Shown here: positions 8,906 through 18,792 of the stretch, piece by piece
Layout: every line of letters begins with the position of its first letter
Position numbering within the stretch: the first letter of the stretch is position 1
NCBI GenBank assembly: GCA_030267965.1
Contig: BRYA01000724.1
Location: 1 to 36,645 of the forward strand
Length of the DNA stretch: 36,645 bases
Origin: Triparma columacea
Taxonomy: Eukaryota; Sar; Bolidophyceae; Parmales; Triparmaceae
Direction of reading: 5' to 3'
Translations under genes and position numbers: made by a program
The notes under the pieces: model-generated
Seen by the model: the letters and a program-made list of their open reading frames with translations, nothing else
The model's database searches: none
What the model was told of the DNA's origin: nothing

Positions 8906-10729
8906 TCAACCAAGCAACATCGCCCCAATAACTAGCATTGCGATCCCCCCCCATCTCCCTCCCCTCCCTTCCGCCCCCGAGTACAGTGGGTCCGTGCAAT
9001 TGTAGAGGTTGTACCCACACTCAAATTCCAGCCCTGTCGCGCACGATTCTTCGCAGCAGTCCCCCCCGTCGTACCCGCACGCCAAATAGTTAAGCTCATC
9101 GTCGCAGTACCCGTCCCTGAAGTAGCTCTCCCCGTTAACGACAGAGCAGGTCGAGGGGAACGTTAAAAATACTGGCCGCTCGTCTTCGGAGGGGGTACAG
9201 GACACACTACAATCAGGAGTGTAGGTTACGCGGACAGGTAAGGTTGCTTCACCTAGATCGGAGAGTATCTCGACCTTCCAATCTGCTCGTGCGTTGCGTG
9301 CGGTTAGTTAAGTAAGCACTTCTCATGCAGTTATACCATTTCTGAAGCACACCCCCGTCAGTTCTTACCTCCCTTCTGGTCGGTCCATTCCATTGTCTGG
9401 CATGGGAAATCTGTAGGACTCCCCCAGGTGTTCTTCGGGAACTGACAGGTGTTACCCTGAGTCCTCCAAACGAGCTTAACCTCATTCGTCTCATCAACCT
9501 CGAGTATCCCTGCACCGAAATCCTTGTTCTTAGCCCCCACGAAGTGAAGGCTAACGCTCGCGGCTCCAGTGAAGCCCGCGACTGTGTAAGATCCCTGGTA
9601 AGCGAGGACGTAGTTCGTTTTGGTGGTTTGGTAGGAGGGGTTTCGGAGGAAGTAGGCACCGAAAACTTCACCTTCACCGGAGTTCTCAGGGATTGAAGGG
9701 GCATTGATGTCTAGTAGGGTCAGCGCGAACGTGGTCGCGTTTGGTCCTGACTTGGGCACGAGCCTCTTGACGAGCTTAGGGTATTCCGTGTACCATCCCA
9801 TCAAGTACCTGTGAGAGAACGTGAAAGGCTGCGGCGTCGTAGGGTTCCCCATAGCGCTCCAGACATCCCCGTATTCTACCACGACCTCCCTCCCTCCGCT
9901 GATCTCCCAGCTGCCGCTGTGGGTCAGGCCCAGAGTGTGGCCGAGCTCGTGAGTGAGAACTGGGCGGCCCTTTAAGCTTCCGAAGGCGTCGTTGGTGCCG
10001 TAGGGCTGGTGCCGGACCCAGGCGTAGCAGTTATCACCGTTGCTGTCGTCGAAGTAGTCGCGGCCGCAGATGTTGGCGATGCCGTCGAAAGCTTGGTCGT
10101 CGCAGATGACAGAGGACATGAAAATGGCGTAGATGTATTTGTCGTTGGGGTCAGAGATAATCTCCATGATTTGATTCATCTGGAGGTGTGTGGGTGTGGA
10201 TGGGTGGGGGGGGCTTTTAGTTTCGAAGGGGCTAGCTCACTGATGTCGGCACAGACCAGTCTCTGTGGACATATCTCACCTCTGTCTCGCATTTGCCTTC
10301 GGATGTTACATCATATGTTGCGATCCCCTTGTTCACTAAAGAAACGCGTCTATTGCTACTGATATCGAATACTTCATTCGCTGTATCAAAGGCGTAATCG
10401 ACGCATTTTGTTCCTTCAAACTGTTCGAAGACAGTGGTGCTGGAACACAGCTGGTTCAAATCTTCTAAAACGTAGCTGAATTGGATATCTAAGGTCGAGA
10501 CGAAGGGGACAGAAGCTTCCTGTCGTAAAGTAAGACGTGAGCGGAAAGTGAGTTTAGAGCATATAAAGAATCCTTCGAGTCATTGCTGGTGCGAGTCTTG
10601 GCTTGAAAGTTCTCCTTTTCTATCACTTACGTCTTCATCGAAGAGTAACCGACTTTTATGACCTAAATAATGGGGCGTGACAGTATGGATTGTCGTAAGG
10701 TAAAGAAATAGAGCAAAAAATGGACACAT
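8906..10729 (-). CDS. Secreted M11 (gametolysin-like) metalloprotease with Notch LNR module (4 exons)
   Basis: Exons 10729-10631, 10519-10241, 10179-9369 and 9282-8906 join to 522 codons (521 residues); introns are 111, 61 and 86 bp. The first exon encodes a signal peptide (MCPFFALFLYLTTIHTV). Residues 203-213 are HELGHTLGLTH, the metzincin HExxHxxGxxH zinc site, followed by VVEYGDVWSAMGNP: EYGD and the Met-turn are typical of peptidase M11, the Chlamydomonas gametolysin family that digests cell-wall glycoproteins. After the catalytic domain come a beta-rich region and a Cys-rich Lin12/Notch repeat, with NGESYFRDGYCDDELN and ACGYDGGDCCEESC. The protein ends in a small hydrophobic segment (GGIAMLVIGAMLLG), as expected for a GPI-anchor signal. 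An extracellular, perhaps wall-anchored protease is likely; the substrate is unknown. The stop lies 99 bp from that of the convergent SFT2 gene. Confidence 0.88.
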
Positions 10730-10821
10730 GACATTATTTGAACACTAAAATGCTGGAAAGGAAAAACAAAAAATTAAAGGCAAGCTTTGTTCTATAATGG
10801 CTTCGCCCAGGCTCAGGTGCC

Positions 10822-11942
10822 TTAGAGATCCCCCTTTGGTCTGGCATAAGTCGGTTCGTCAGCTTGCTCGGCAGCCTCGGTGCGCCCAGCGCCCCCCCTG
10901 TACACGCCAATCGCGGTTTCTCCGCTCCTCCTATTCTGGTATGTGTTCGGCACGATCCTGTCGATGGCTCCGTTCCCGACGTCCCTGTTGATCTCCGTCC
11001 TATAATCGTCGCAGTAGCGGCTGCTGGCGTGCTGCAACGTGGGTGGGGCTCGATGATGCCATCCGCTACGGCGTCGTCCCAGGCCCTCCTGACGTCCCCG
11101 TACTCGAAGTCGTCGAGGAGGAGGACGGTGCCCGGAGCCTCGAGCTTCGCGAGGTTCCCGATGTCCCCCCTCGCGTGGTCGTAGCCGTGCCCCCCATCCA
11201 CCAGCACGACATCACAGGCGTGCTCCCACTCTTGGTTGTCCCTGAGGAAGGCAGGCACCGCCTCGAGGCTGTCCCCAAGCGCCACCCTGATCCTCCCCGG
11301 GAAGGCGAAGCTGAGGAAGTCGTACGAATGTCTGAGGTAGTCCCCCTCGTGCTCCCCTAGGTCAAAGGATAGCACCCTGCTGTCCTCCCTCGCCATGAGT
11401 GCGTTCAGTGCGCTGTGACCAGCGTTGAAGCCGACCTCGCAAACCGTCCCCGCGCCGACGTACACCGAGGACAGCAGCCGGAGCTTGCTGTAGTACCAGC
11501 CCGTGTGCCCCTCCACCTCCTCAATCTGCACGCCCAGCGACGATAGGTAATCGTGCAGGAGCGTCTCGACACTATACACGTACCGGGACGTCACGTAGTC
11601 CAACAGCGCGTCTTTTAGAGCTGCATCTCCGGAGGACAGCACCAACTCCAGGTCTGACGGACGGGAGGAGAACGTCACGGACCGCTGTTCTTGTTCATGT
11701 TGTGGTTGCTGCTGCTGCGGGTGTAAGAAATTTAGGTCCGGTCCCTACAGCTCGCTGTGGGAGAGGGGCACGAGTCCGAGTAGCTCGCTGATGTTTCTCG
11801 GCATGAGCTCACGGTAGGAGGCCCTTGTCTGGGGTTGTGACCCGACCGCTGATAAAATGGGGGCGGAAACAGCAGCCATAGACACAGCAGAAGCTGAAAA
11901 GATAGTAACCCTAACAGCTGAAACGACGGAAGCCAGAGACAT
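10822..11942 (-). CDS. Class I SAM-dependent methyltransferase (Methyltransf_24 type), frame broken twice
   Basis: The core frame (about 11700-11032) has SAM motif I as VCEVGFNAGHSALNAL, then VLSFDLGEHEGDYL, VALGDSLEAVPAFL and DVVLVDGGHGYDHA, and ends with VLLLDDFEYGDVRRAWDDAV: the Methyltransf_24 pattern. It has no ATG of its own at the 5' end. The only good start is 11942, encoding a hydrophobic leader (MSLASVVSAVRVTIF), in the same frame but separated from the core by TAG at about 11745-11747. At the 3' end the sensible C-terminus (HASSRYCDDYRTEINRDVGN, stop at 10822) is in a different frame. A 38-nt GT-AG intron (11032-11069) would restore that frame, as would an indel. No convincing splice pair removes the TAG. 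Either two tiny introns or pseudogene decay explains it. The substrate is unknown. Confidence 0.6.
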
Positions 11943-12270
11943 GATAAGGAGTGGAACAACACGACACGGATGATGGTCTTATTCGTGAGACCAACATTCT
12001 GCTTCGTGCACTATCTTCAACTGAGAGGATGAGAGGATGAACCCGCTGACCAAGCTGCTGCCCTTTTAGGGGTTGAGGGTCTTTGAGCTAAGTTCCGCCG
12101 CCGGACTAGGTATTTTTGAACCAGATTATAGCAAAGAACCCAAGACGAAGAAGAAAAAAGTGATGCCAAATGAAAAATGTTGGATCTCGAAGCCCTCAAA
12201 CGTAAGTGACACACTAAGACCACACGGGGGGATCCAATAATATACAAGTTACACCTCCGATTCCTTCAAA
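11943..12270. promoter_or_regulatory. Divergent 5' region, methyltransferase / MAPR gene
   Basis: This is 328 bp between divergent ATGs. No gene, repeat or clear core-promoter element is seen. It should contain both promoters. Confidence 0.4.
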
Positions 12271-13354
12271 ATGTCCAAAGTTCTCACCACTCCTCCCTCT
12301 GTACCTCTCCCCCTTGGTCGGTTTTTTTCACTGCCCAATTTACCCTCCTCTCACACTATCCCAGCATACGTTATAACATTCTTGGTAAGTTTTTTAATAT
12401 GGTACTACTTAAACGGCGGATTTAAGACCCCAGAACCTCCTAAGCAGGAGGAACCTGAGGAGCCTCCGATACCGAATAACTTCACGTTGGAGAAGTTGGC
12501 AACATTCGACGGTAGTACCGACGAGACTGTCCCCAACCCGATTCCGACTTCGATTTACGTCTCCGTTGACAGCACAGTATTCGATGTGAGCTCGGGGAGG
12601 GATTTTTATGGCCCGGGGGGGGCTTATGCTATGTTTGCTGGGAAGGAGATCGGGTGGGCACTCGCGACAATGAGCTTCGACGATGTTTACTTGGGGAACT
12701 TGGATACGAGCGGGATGAGTGTGGCGGAGAGGTCTAGTATGGAAGAGTGGATTATCAAGGTAAGTGATGTGGTGGGTGGGGGATGAACGAGGCAAGCTTC
12801 CCCGGAAGGCCACGTAGCTTGCCAATGGCAGCCTCCCCTCCCACTTCTTTCACAGTCTTGCATTTCTCTACACTGTTCTCCTTTCTTCCCCCCTCTCCAA
12901 TCCTTCTAATTCCCCCCTCCCCACGTCTTCCTCTTTGCAGTACAGGGATTACAAAAACTACCCTATAGTCGGCCGCGTAACTCCCCCCGACTTAAGCTCC
13001 GCCTCTAAAATAATCCCCCCCTCAACAATGCTCCAACACACTGGCACCCAGCCCGCCTTGGTCAGCGGCTCGATCCCCTCCATCTACGTCGGCGTCGGCG
13101 ACTACGTATTCGACTGCAGCTACGGCGGATGCGAGTTCTACCTCCCCGGTAAGTCCTACGCCCTCTTCGCGGGGAGGGACGCTTCGGTGGCTCTGGCGAA
13201 GATGAGCTTTAAGGAGGAGGACCTGGACAGCACGGACACACAAGGTCTGAACGAGAAGGAAAAGAAGGTCCTGACGGACTGGGTGAAGAGCTTCAGGGAT
13301 AAGAAAGGGTACCCTATAGTGGGAAGGACAGGAAATGGTTTCAGGGTGGAGTAG
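12271..13354 (+). CDS. Membrane-anchored protein with two tandem cytochrome-b5-like (MAPR) domains (2 exons)
   Basis: Exons 12271-12759 and 12941-13354 join to 301 codons (300 residues) with a 181-bp GT-AG intron. An N-terminal membrane segment (IPAYVITFLVSFLIWYYL) is followed by a Pro/Glu linker and then two MAPR-type heme-binding domains, the family of PGRMC1 and yeast Dap1. Domain 1 has SIYVSVDSTVFDVSSG, DFYGPGGAYAMFAGKE and WIIKYRDYKNYPIVGRV. Domain 2 has SIYVGVGDYVFDCSYGG, EFYLPGKSYALFAGRD and WVKSFRDKKGYPIVGRT. Both keep the Tyr before the FAG motif, near the heme ligand position of PGRMC1; domain 2 has lost the YGPGG turn. MAPR proteins support sterol-synthesis P450s or heme handling in the ER. 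Usual members have one domain, so this is an internal duplication. The intron sits between the WIIK and YRDY parts of domain 1. Confidence 0.85.
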
Positions 13355-13457
13355 GAATCCCTTAAGAGGAGGAGTAACGATTTTTTAGTTTTTGATTGCA
13401 AATTGAAGGGAATGGCGAAATCGGCGTTATTATAGATTAAACCCCCCCCCACCCTTT

Positions 13458-14168
13458 TTAAACGCCCCCAACTATCTCTCCGCCCCCCACCATGTCCCCG
13501 CCCCCCACCATCTCCCCGCCCCCCACCATCTCCCCGCCCCCCACCATCTCCCCGCCCCCCACCATCTCCCCGCCCCCCACCATCTCCCCGCCCTCCTCCA
13601 TCCTCATCACAATCACACCGCCCCTCCGAATCACCAAGATGGCGGCCACCATACACACAAAGAGTGCCATGTTGACCATCATAAGTATCCCCACCGTCCC
13701 TCTGCACCCCTCGTCCTTCTTCCTCCCCTGACACTCCATCCCGACCGCCGACAGGGAACACATTAACATGACAAACAGAGCGGCAACCTTCCACTCCTTC
13801 CTGCTCTTCTCCTTACCCCCCTTAACGCTATCCTTCCAAGGTTTAACCATCTTAACATACGCATAATACATCGCAGCCCCGAGCAAACCGAGTCCCACAC
13901 CCATCCCAATCCTTGCTCCCCAATTTCCTGTGTGCAAGGCATGCATGATACACGACCATGAAACGACGAGTGTGTAAACAGCAGTCCAAACGTTCAAGTT
14001 TTTTACATCGTCTGATCCCCAGAGACCTAGTGATAGAGACGATGCTGATATTGGTAGGTTGGACGTGTTGTAGAGCGCGTCTAATTTAGGAGTGGAGAGA
14101 TCTAAGGACTCGAGGAGATTCAGGAAGAGGGCAAGGGTGAAACACACGTGGGTTGGTGAGGGGGACAT
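13458..14168 (-). CDS. Small multi-TM protein with Gly-Glu-Met-Val repeat tail
   Basis: The 236-residue reading from the ATG at 14168 (MSPSPTHVCFTLALFLNLL) is preferred. The frame is open up to another ATG at 14453, but that extension is basic, then Pro-rich over a 14-G run, and looks like 5' UTR. Four or five hydrophobic segments are visible (near residues 8-22, 62-78, 84-105, 127-142, 158-178), with KMVKPWKDS and RKEWKV loops between. I recognise no family. The last 45 residues are seven copies of a GGGEMV-type hexapeptide made by an 18-bp minisatellite. It converges on the MAPR gene, 103 bp between stops. Function unknown. Confidence 0.6.
   Translation of the reverse strand: MSPSPTHVCFTLALFLNLLESLDLSTPKLDALYNTSNLPISASSLSLGLWGSDDVKNLNVWTAVYTLVVSWSCIMHALHTGNWGARIGMGVGLGLLGAAMYYAYVKMVKPWKDSVKGGKEKSRKEWKVAALFVMLMCSLSAVGMECQGRKKDEGCRGTVGILMMVNMALFVCMVAAILVIRRGGVIVMRMEEGGEMVGGGEMVGGGEMVGGGEMVGGGEMVGGGDMVGGGEIVGGV
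13467..13594. repeat. 18-bp coding minisatellite, about 7 units
   Basis: The unit on the + strand is close to CCGCCCCCCACCATCTCC, tandemly repeated about seven times with a few substitutions in the outer copies. It encodes the GGGEMV tail of the minus-strand membrane protein. The length is a multiple of three codons per unit, so copy-number changes keep the frame and should be polymorphic. Confidence 0.9.
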
Positions 14169-14619
14169 CGGAAATTGGGGGGGGGGGGGGATTTGGTGGG
14201 GGAGGGGGGCAGCACGATATGGACGATGAGATGATAGTAGGGAAATAAGTTGGTTCAAGGGTTTTTTCTTCGTCGATTTCGGGAGTCGAGATTCAGGATT
14301 GATCTGCAAACCAAGCCAAAAGCACTGTACGTCCATCTCACGATCTCCTCCTCCTTGTGTGCCACCTTTTATGTGTAATATGACATGCGTTGTGGTTTTT
14401 CTCCCATAATTCCGCAGGTTTACTAAAATTGAGCCCAAGCGATGTCGGCGCATGAGGTGGAACTTAGGAGTTCAACTTCAACACTCACACCATTCGCACA
14501 CTCACACCATTCGCACCCCTTCACTCATTCATTGTCTCGCAGGTAATCTCCCAGGCAACCCAAATAGCTCGCCAACCTTTGAAATCCTCACCAACCATAC
14601 TCTGCCCCAAATCCCTAAA
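14169..14619. promoter_or_regulatory. Divergent 5' region, small TM protein / STI1-motif protein
   Basis: This is 451 bp between the preferred start codons. It contains a 14-G run at about 14176-14190 and a short CACACCATTCGCACACTC-type direct repeat near 14480-14515. Apart from the alternative upstream ATG at 14453 of the minus-strand gene, nothing coding is supported. Confidence 0.4.
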
Positions 14620-15417
14620 ATGAACCCTTCTGTTTTCTTCACCCTCCTCCTCCTCCTCGCCCTCCTTTCCACAACCTCCGCCGGTCTCTTCAACAAGAAG
14701 AAGAAGGAGAAAGAGTCCGCCGCTGCCTCCGACGTAATGCTAGGAATGAAGGGCATGCAGGAGGCTGTCAACGACCCCGCCATGCTAGCTCAGCTGATGA
14801 GGGACATGCAGGACCCGGAGCTTATGGCGGAGGCGAAGAAAATGATGGAGAGCAAGGAATTCAAACGCCAGGTGAGACAGGAACAGAGGGAAGCGGAGCA
14901 GAGAGAAGTTAAAGTTAACACACTAACAATTTCTCACCCCCACCCCCCTCCTCCCCCCTCTGCACAGATGCGCAAGGTGAGAATATAAGGTCAACAAACT
15001 AACAACTAATTCACCTCAGCTCTTACCAACCCCCCCTCCTCCCCTTCTACCGCTCTTCCCCTCCAGCTTGAAAAGGACCCAAACTTCAAGAAGGCCATGG
15101 AGCAGACCGCCAAGGCGTTCGAGGATCCCCAGACCGCCGGCATGATGAACGCCCAGGCCGAGGCAATGATGAGACAAGGTTCCAAACAGCTCGATTCAAT
15201 GGGGGCTGACGTACAGGCAGCTATGCAGAATATGCAGGACAACCCAGCTATCATGAAGGAATTGCAACAACTTATGGCTGACCCTGAGGCTATGAGGGAA
15301 GTCATGAACGACCCTCAGGTTAAGGCTTATATGAGGGAGGTTGAAGAGGCGATGAAAGACCCTGAGGTTAAGAAGAAGATGGAGAGTGTTGCGAACCAGT
15401 TCAAGGGTCAGCTTTGA
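14620..15417 (+). CDS. Signal-peptide protein with STI1 (Hop/Tic40-type) chaperone motifs (3 exons)
   Basis: Exons 14620-14871, 14968-14976 and 15067-15417 give 204 codons (203 residues). It starts with a signal peptide (MNPSVFFTLLLLLALLSTTSA) and a Lys-rich patch. Two Met/Asp/Pro-rich helical arrays follow: DPAMLAQLMRDMQDPELM around residues 50-70, and NPAIMKELQQLMADPEAMRE with NDPQVKAYMREVEEAMKDP near the C-terminus. This DP/NP-x-Met pattern is that of STI1/heat-shock-chaperonin-binding motifs found in Hop, Hip and plastid Tic40. The signal peptide places it in the ER or, through it, the complex plastid; I cannot tell which. A co-chaperone role is inferred. The middle exon is a 9-nt microexon (MRK); skipping it would also keep the frame. 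Confidence 0.8.
14968..14976 (+). other. 9-nt microexon (Met-Arg-Lys)
   Basis: Nine bases, ATGCGCAAG, lie between a strong acceptor (pyrimidine tract plus GCACAG) and a good donor (GTGAGA). Flanking introns are 96 and 90 bp. Both junctions are phase 0. The MRK insertion fits the helical, charged context of the STI1 region. Confidence 0.6.
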
Positions 15418-15586
15418 GGAGGAAGTGGGGAAGAGATAGGGAGAGAGAAAAACAGGAAAAAGAATGAGGAGGAGATAACGAATCTTAATGGATATACCAA
15501 AACAACCGTAAGCCTTGATTTCTTTTTTTGTCAACGTGCTTCTTGTTGTCGCCATTATAAGTCATCTATTTCCAACCCTTCAACAA

Positions 15587-15968
15587 ACCCCTACCCCTCA
15601 CCCCCATTACCACCACCGTAAAGATAGTAAGTCAGAGAACACCGTTTCTACAATGCTTACAACACTCATCCCCTTGACGTCGTCAAGCTTAGGAGCAGGG
15701 TCGTCGCAAACTACCCCCTCCTTCAACGTCGCCAGATCAAGCACGTACCGTTTCCCACTATCATTGCTATCGTTAAGCCCCTCCCCTCACCCACATTTAC
15801 CACCACCGTAAAGATAGTAAGTCAGAAAACACCGTTTCTACAATGCTTACAACACTCATCCCCTTGACGTCGTCAAGCTTAGGAGCAGGGTCGTCGCAAA
15901 CAACCCCCTCCTTTAACGTCGCCAGATCAAGCACGTACCGCTTCCCACTATCATTGCTATCGTTGAGC
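15587..15968. repeat. 190-bp tandem duplication of the alcohol dehydrogenase 3' end
   Basis: Bases from about 15587 to 15778 repeat at about 15777 to 15968 with an offset of exactly 190 bp and only a handful of substitutions. The right copy is the true 3' end of the minus-strand CAD gene (last 56 codons and stop); the left copy lies just beyond that stop and carries the same coding stretch and stop codon. Because the left copy is outside the reading frame's end it is presumably 3' UTR. A recent, local duplication is the simplest reading. Confidence 0.92.
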
Positions 15969-17284
15969 TGCTGGTAAACCTTGTTCAGCTTGGACACGCC
16001 GACGATCTCGAGCTCGGGGTATATCTTGTGCTTAGCGCAAAGGTCAATTACCTGCTGGGTCGCTGCGATACCACCGATGCCGGACGCGGCTATCCTGCTT
16101 CTACCAAAGGTTATGGCGGTCAGAGCGAAGCCTGATACTATGCCCTCGTGAAGGCCAAGGAGGACCTGCTTACCGATCCTGCTAGAGCGGTCGAGGAGGC
16201 ATTTATATATTGAGTAGTCATGGAAGGTAGGAACGGTGTTAATTATCAGGTCAAGGGACCCTACGTTTGCCTCCATGTCCTCAGGGATCGACGAGGCCAC
16301 GAGTTTATCGGCGCCGACCTTGAGGGCAAGTGCCTCCTTTGCCTTGGATCTTGAAATAACCGAAACTGTGCACCCCAACGCCTTGGCGAGCTTCACACCC
16401 ATAACACCCAAACCTCCAAGACCTACGATTCCTACCCTGTCGCCAGACTTTATACCGTGCTGGAGCATGGGGTCGTACATGGTGATACCAGCGCACATGA
16501 CGGGACCGGCGGCTTTGAGGGAGTAGTCTTTGGGGATCTTTATCGCGAAATTCTCGTGGACAACGTGGTTTTTGCTGCGGTGATGAGAAGATTGGGGGTT
16601 GGCCGAAAGGTTCTACGAGGATGATTTCTTGTGGTTGCCGTGCACTGAGGCTACTCACCTGTAACCACCAAGAGTGGGACTTTTTGGCGGCCAAACAGCG
16701 GCACGGCCATTCACGTCTTTACCCTGGTATGTTGCAACCTGAAGTAGGGCGGTTGGAACGGTGGGGCGGGGCGGTTGGGACGGTTAGGAACAGAGGACGG
16801 TTGAGGACGGTATGGGACCACTCAACTTCCCGTCGCTCATCCCATCGCTCACACCCCTCACCTGCTTCCTGCACTTCTGCTCGTGTCCAGACTTGCAGCT
16901 TTTGCAGTTTCCGCAGGAATCAACCATGCAGCCCACTCCAACATGGTCGCCGACTTTGATCTTAGTGACCATTTCGCCGACGCGCACTGCAACTCCGGCC
17001 AGCTCATGACCAGGAACACAAGGGTACTGGACTTTGCCGGACACTCCTTCCATGTGTCCGGCGGCGACGTGGAGGTCACTATGACATACGCCACAGTACT
17101 TCATGTCGACTTCAATGTCTACGGAGGGGATGATGAGGGAGGGTGGAGGGTGATGATGAGTGGTGAGTCATACCCAGGTAGAATTGTTCCGATTTTTGTT
17201 CAGGGTCAACTTACCATAGGGCCCGATGTTACGACGGGCGAGCATTACAGCCTTGAAGTCACACGCATTGGAGTCACATGCCAT
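15797..17284 (-). CDS. Zinc-dependent alcohol dehydrogenase, cinnamyl-alcohol-dehydrogenase type (4 exons)
   Basis: Exons 17284-17215, 17118-16862, 16738-16659 and 16574-15797 join to 395 codons (394 residues); introns of 96, 123 and 84 bp are all GT-AG. The enzyme family reduces aldehydes with NADPH. Catalytic zinc ligands are visible in YCGVCHSDLH, GHE (60-62) and PVMCAGITMYDP. The structural zinc loop has all four Cys at 92, 95, 98 and 106 (CGNCKSC-7-C). The nucleotide-binding fold has VGLGGLGVMGVKLAKALG followed by SRSKAK, whose Ser/Lys favour NADP. GGYS and RYVLDL are CAD hallmarks; most relatives end shortly after the latter. Here about 37 residues follow (TLKEGVVCDDPAPKLDDVKG and on to LSLRWW), encoded within the 190-bp duplicated unit. 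The substrate cannot be read from sequence. It is divergent from the MsrA-like gene. Confidence 0.92.
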
Positions 17285-17765
17285 GCCTGTTTGTGGGAAT
17301 ATAGTTAGAAAGAGGGTTTCAAAGAGGAGGTCTATGATGGACGCCCAAGATGAAGGGGAAAAGATTGGAAGGTTTATATGGGCTTGTATGGATAATACTA
17401 CAGGGGGTTAAGAGGGATTACTCGGGAACGAAGCTATGCTTACATAAAGAGGGAATCGAATCGGATTGGGTCATTGATTTCAGCAAGAAAGATGTTTGTT
17501 CTGAAGTTGGGCAAGAGTAGTGCAAGAACTCGAACGGGTGGGGGAAAGGGGAAAAGAGTAGTTCTGATGTCAAGATGTTGTGGGAGACCTTCGGCTTAAG
17601 GAGGCGGAGAAAGGTTGGGGAGGAGAATCGCGGGAGGAGCGGCCCGAGAAAAATAAAACATATTAGCGACGTTGGTGTTGGGTTTTATCAACCCATGTTT
17701 TATTGCAACTTTGACACCAGACGCCAGAAAGGATCCTGGAGGGTGACTCAATTTCCAGGAAGAAG
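17285..17765. promoter_or_regulatory. Divergent 5' region, CAD gene / MsrA-like gene
   Basis: This is 481 bp between two divergent ATGs. Apart from G/A-rich patches at about 17530-17650 on the + strand I see no repeat, RNA gene or convincing core element. The C-terminal third (17660-17765) is likely the 5' UTR of the MsrA-like gene. Confidence 0.4.
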
Positions 17766-18792
17766 ATGTGGAAAATATTCCTTGTTTCAGCTGCTCTCTT
17801 TGGTCTCGTGAATGGCGATTCCGTTGATACGTACTTCTTCGGCAACGGGTGCTTCTGGCACAATCAACACCTGTTCACAACTTCTTTTGAGCAGCATGCC
17901 CTCGGGAGGAGCAGTAGTAAGGGAGACTTAAGCAGCACAGCAGTCTATGTTGGGGGCACAAAAGAGCCAACGCCGCTTTGCTATCCATCTCCATCCGGAT
18001 TCAATAACCACGAGGAGTTCGGGGCCGCAGAAGCAGTTACAGTCACAATAAACAATGAGAAGGAGTTCTCTCTAGCTGCTGACATTTTCTTCAATGACTT
18101 TCAGAGGATTGGTGTGAAAACGTGGGCTAGGCGCGACGTTTATGACCAAGGCCCCCAATTCCGTGCCGTCGTGGGTATGCCAGGGGGACTGAAGGGATCG
18201 ATGGGGGAACTTCTAGAGTCTGCGAACACGCATAACATGACACTCTTGGAAGGAATGGGCTCAGGTGAGGCATGGAGGGGGGGAGAGGGGAGGATAGGAT
18301 GTGTGTGGTGGGTGACGAACGGGGGGAGAGGGGAGGGGCAGGGGGAAGAAGAGAGAGTGGCGAGCAGTAGAGTGAGGGGGGGGGGGAGTTACTTCTTTTA
18401 TTTTTGCCTGTTTGGCGGCGCTTCGCCCTTCTCGATGTCGTTCTGTGTGATGATACAGCGTGCTGCTGATACCACGTCCCCCAACTTTCCAAGCCACCAA
18501 CCCCCACCGTACCAACCCCCACCATACCAACCCCCACCGTACCAAACAACACCCACCCCGCATCACCCCAGACCCTGACACCTTTGAGGACAACTCAGTG
18601 TATGTCTATGACACCAGTGAGGGAGGAGCCGGAACGGTGCAACAGGCTGAAATCTGCCTTCAATACCACCAGGACAACAACGATGACGATTACGACGACG
18701 AATACTTGGCGTTGAAGGAAACAAGAGTGGAGCAAGGGACTTTGACTGAAATCTCATGTCCGTCTCCCAATGATTACATCCCAGGATGCTAG
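17766..18792 (+). CDS. Secreted, divergent MsrA-like protein (2 exons)
   Basis: Exons 17766-18264 and 18572-18792 join to 240 codons (239 residues). A signal peptide (MWKIFLVSAALFGLVNG) precedes an MsrA-like domain. MsrA repairs methionine-S-sulfoxide. The catalytic motif appears as FFGNGCFWHNQHLF (GCFW with the reactive Cys near residue 32), followed by VYVGG, then AAEAVTVTINNEKEFS in place of the usual HAE-V-V-YDP. DQGPQFRAVVG stands where MsrA has G-x-QYRS-I. The core is divergent, with the HAE His replaced. Exon 2 adds an acidic tail (QDNNDDDYDDEY) and ends SCPSPNDYIPGC, whose two Cys could act as resolving cysteines. Activity is plausible but unproven. The 307-bp intron contains a 15-bp tandem repeat. 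Confidence 0.65.
18496..18540 (+). repeat. Three 15-bp tandem units in the MsrA-like intron
   Basis: The unit ACCAACCCCCACCGT occurs three times head to tail with one substitution, and a partial fourth copy follows. It lies about 30 bp before the inferred 3' splice site and may serve as the pyrimidine-rich tract. Confidence 0.9.

Noticed and set aside
13467..13594. CRISPR-like array
   Set aside because: The units are contiguous 18-mers without spacers, inside a coding frame, in a eukaryote.
14169..14453. Longer N-terminus (95 more residues) of the small TM protein
   Set aside because: The extension is basic and Pro-rich over a poly-G run with no domain; the ATG at 14168 is followed directly by a hydrophobic segment.
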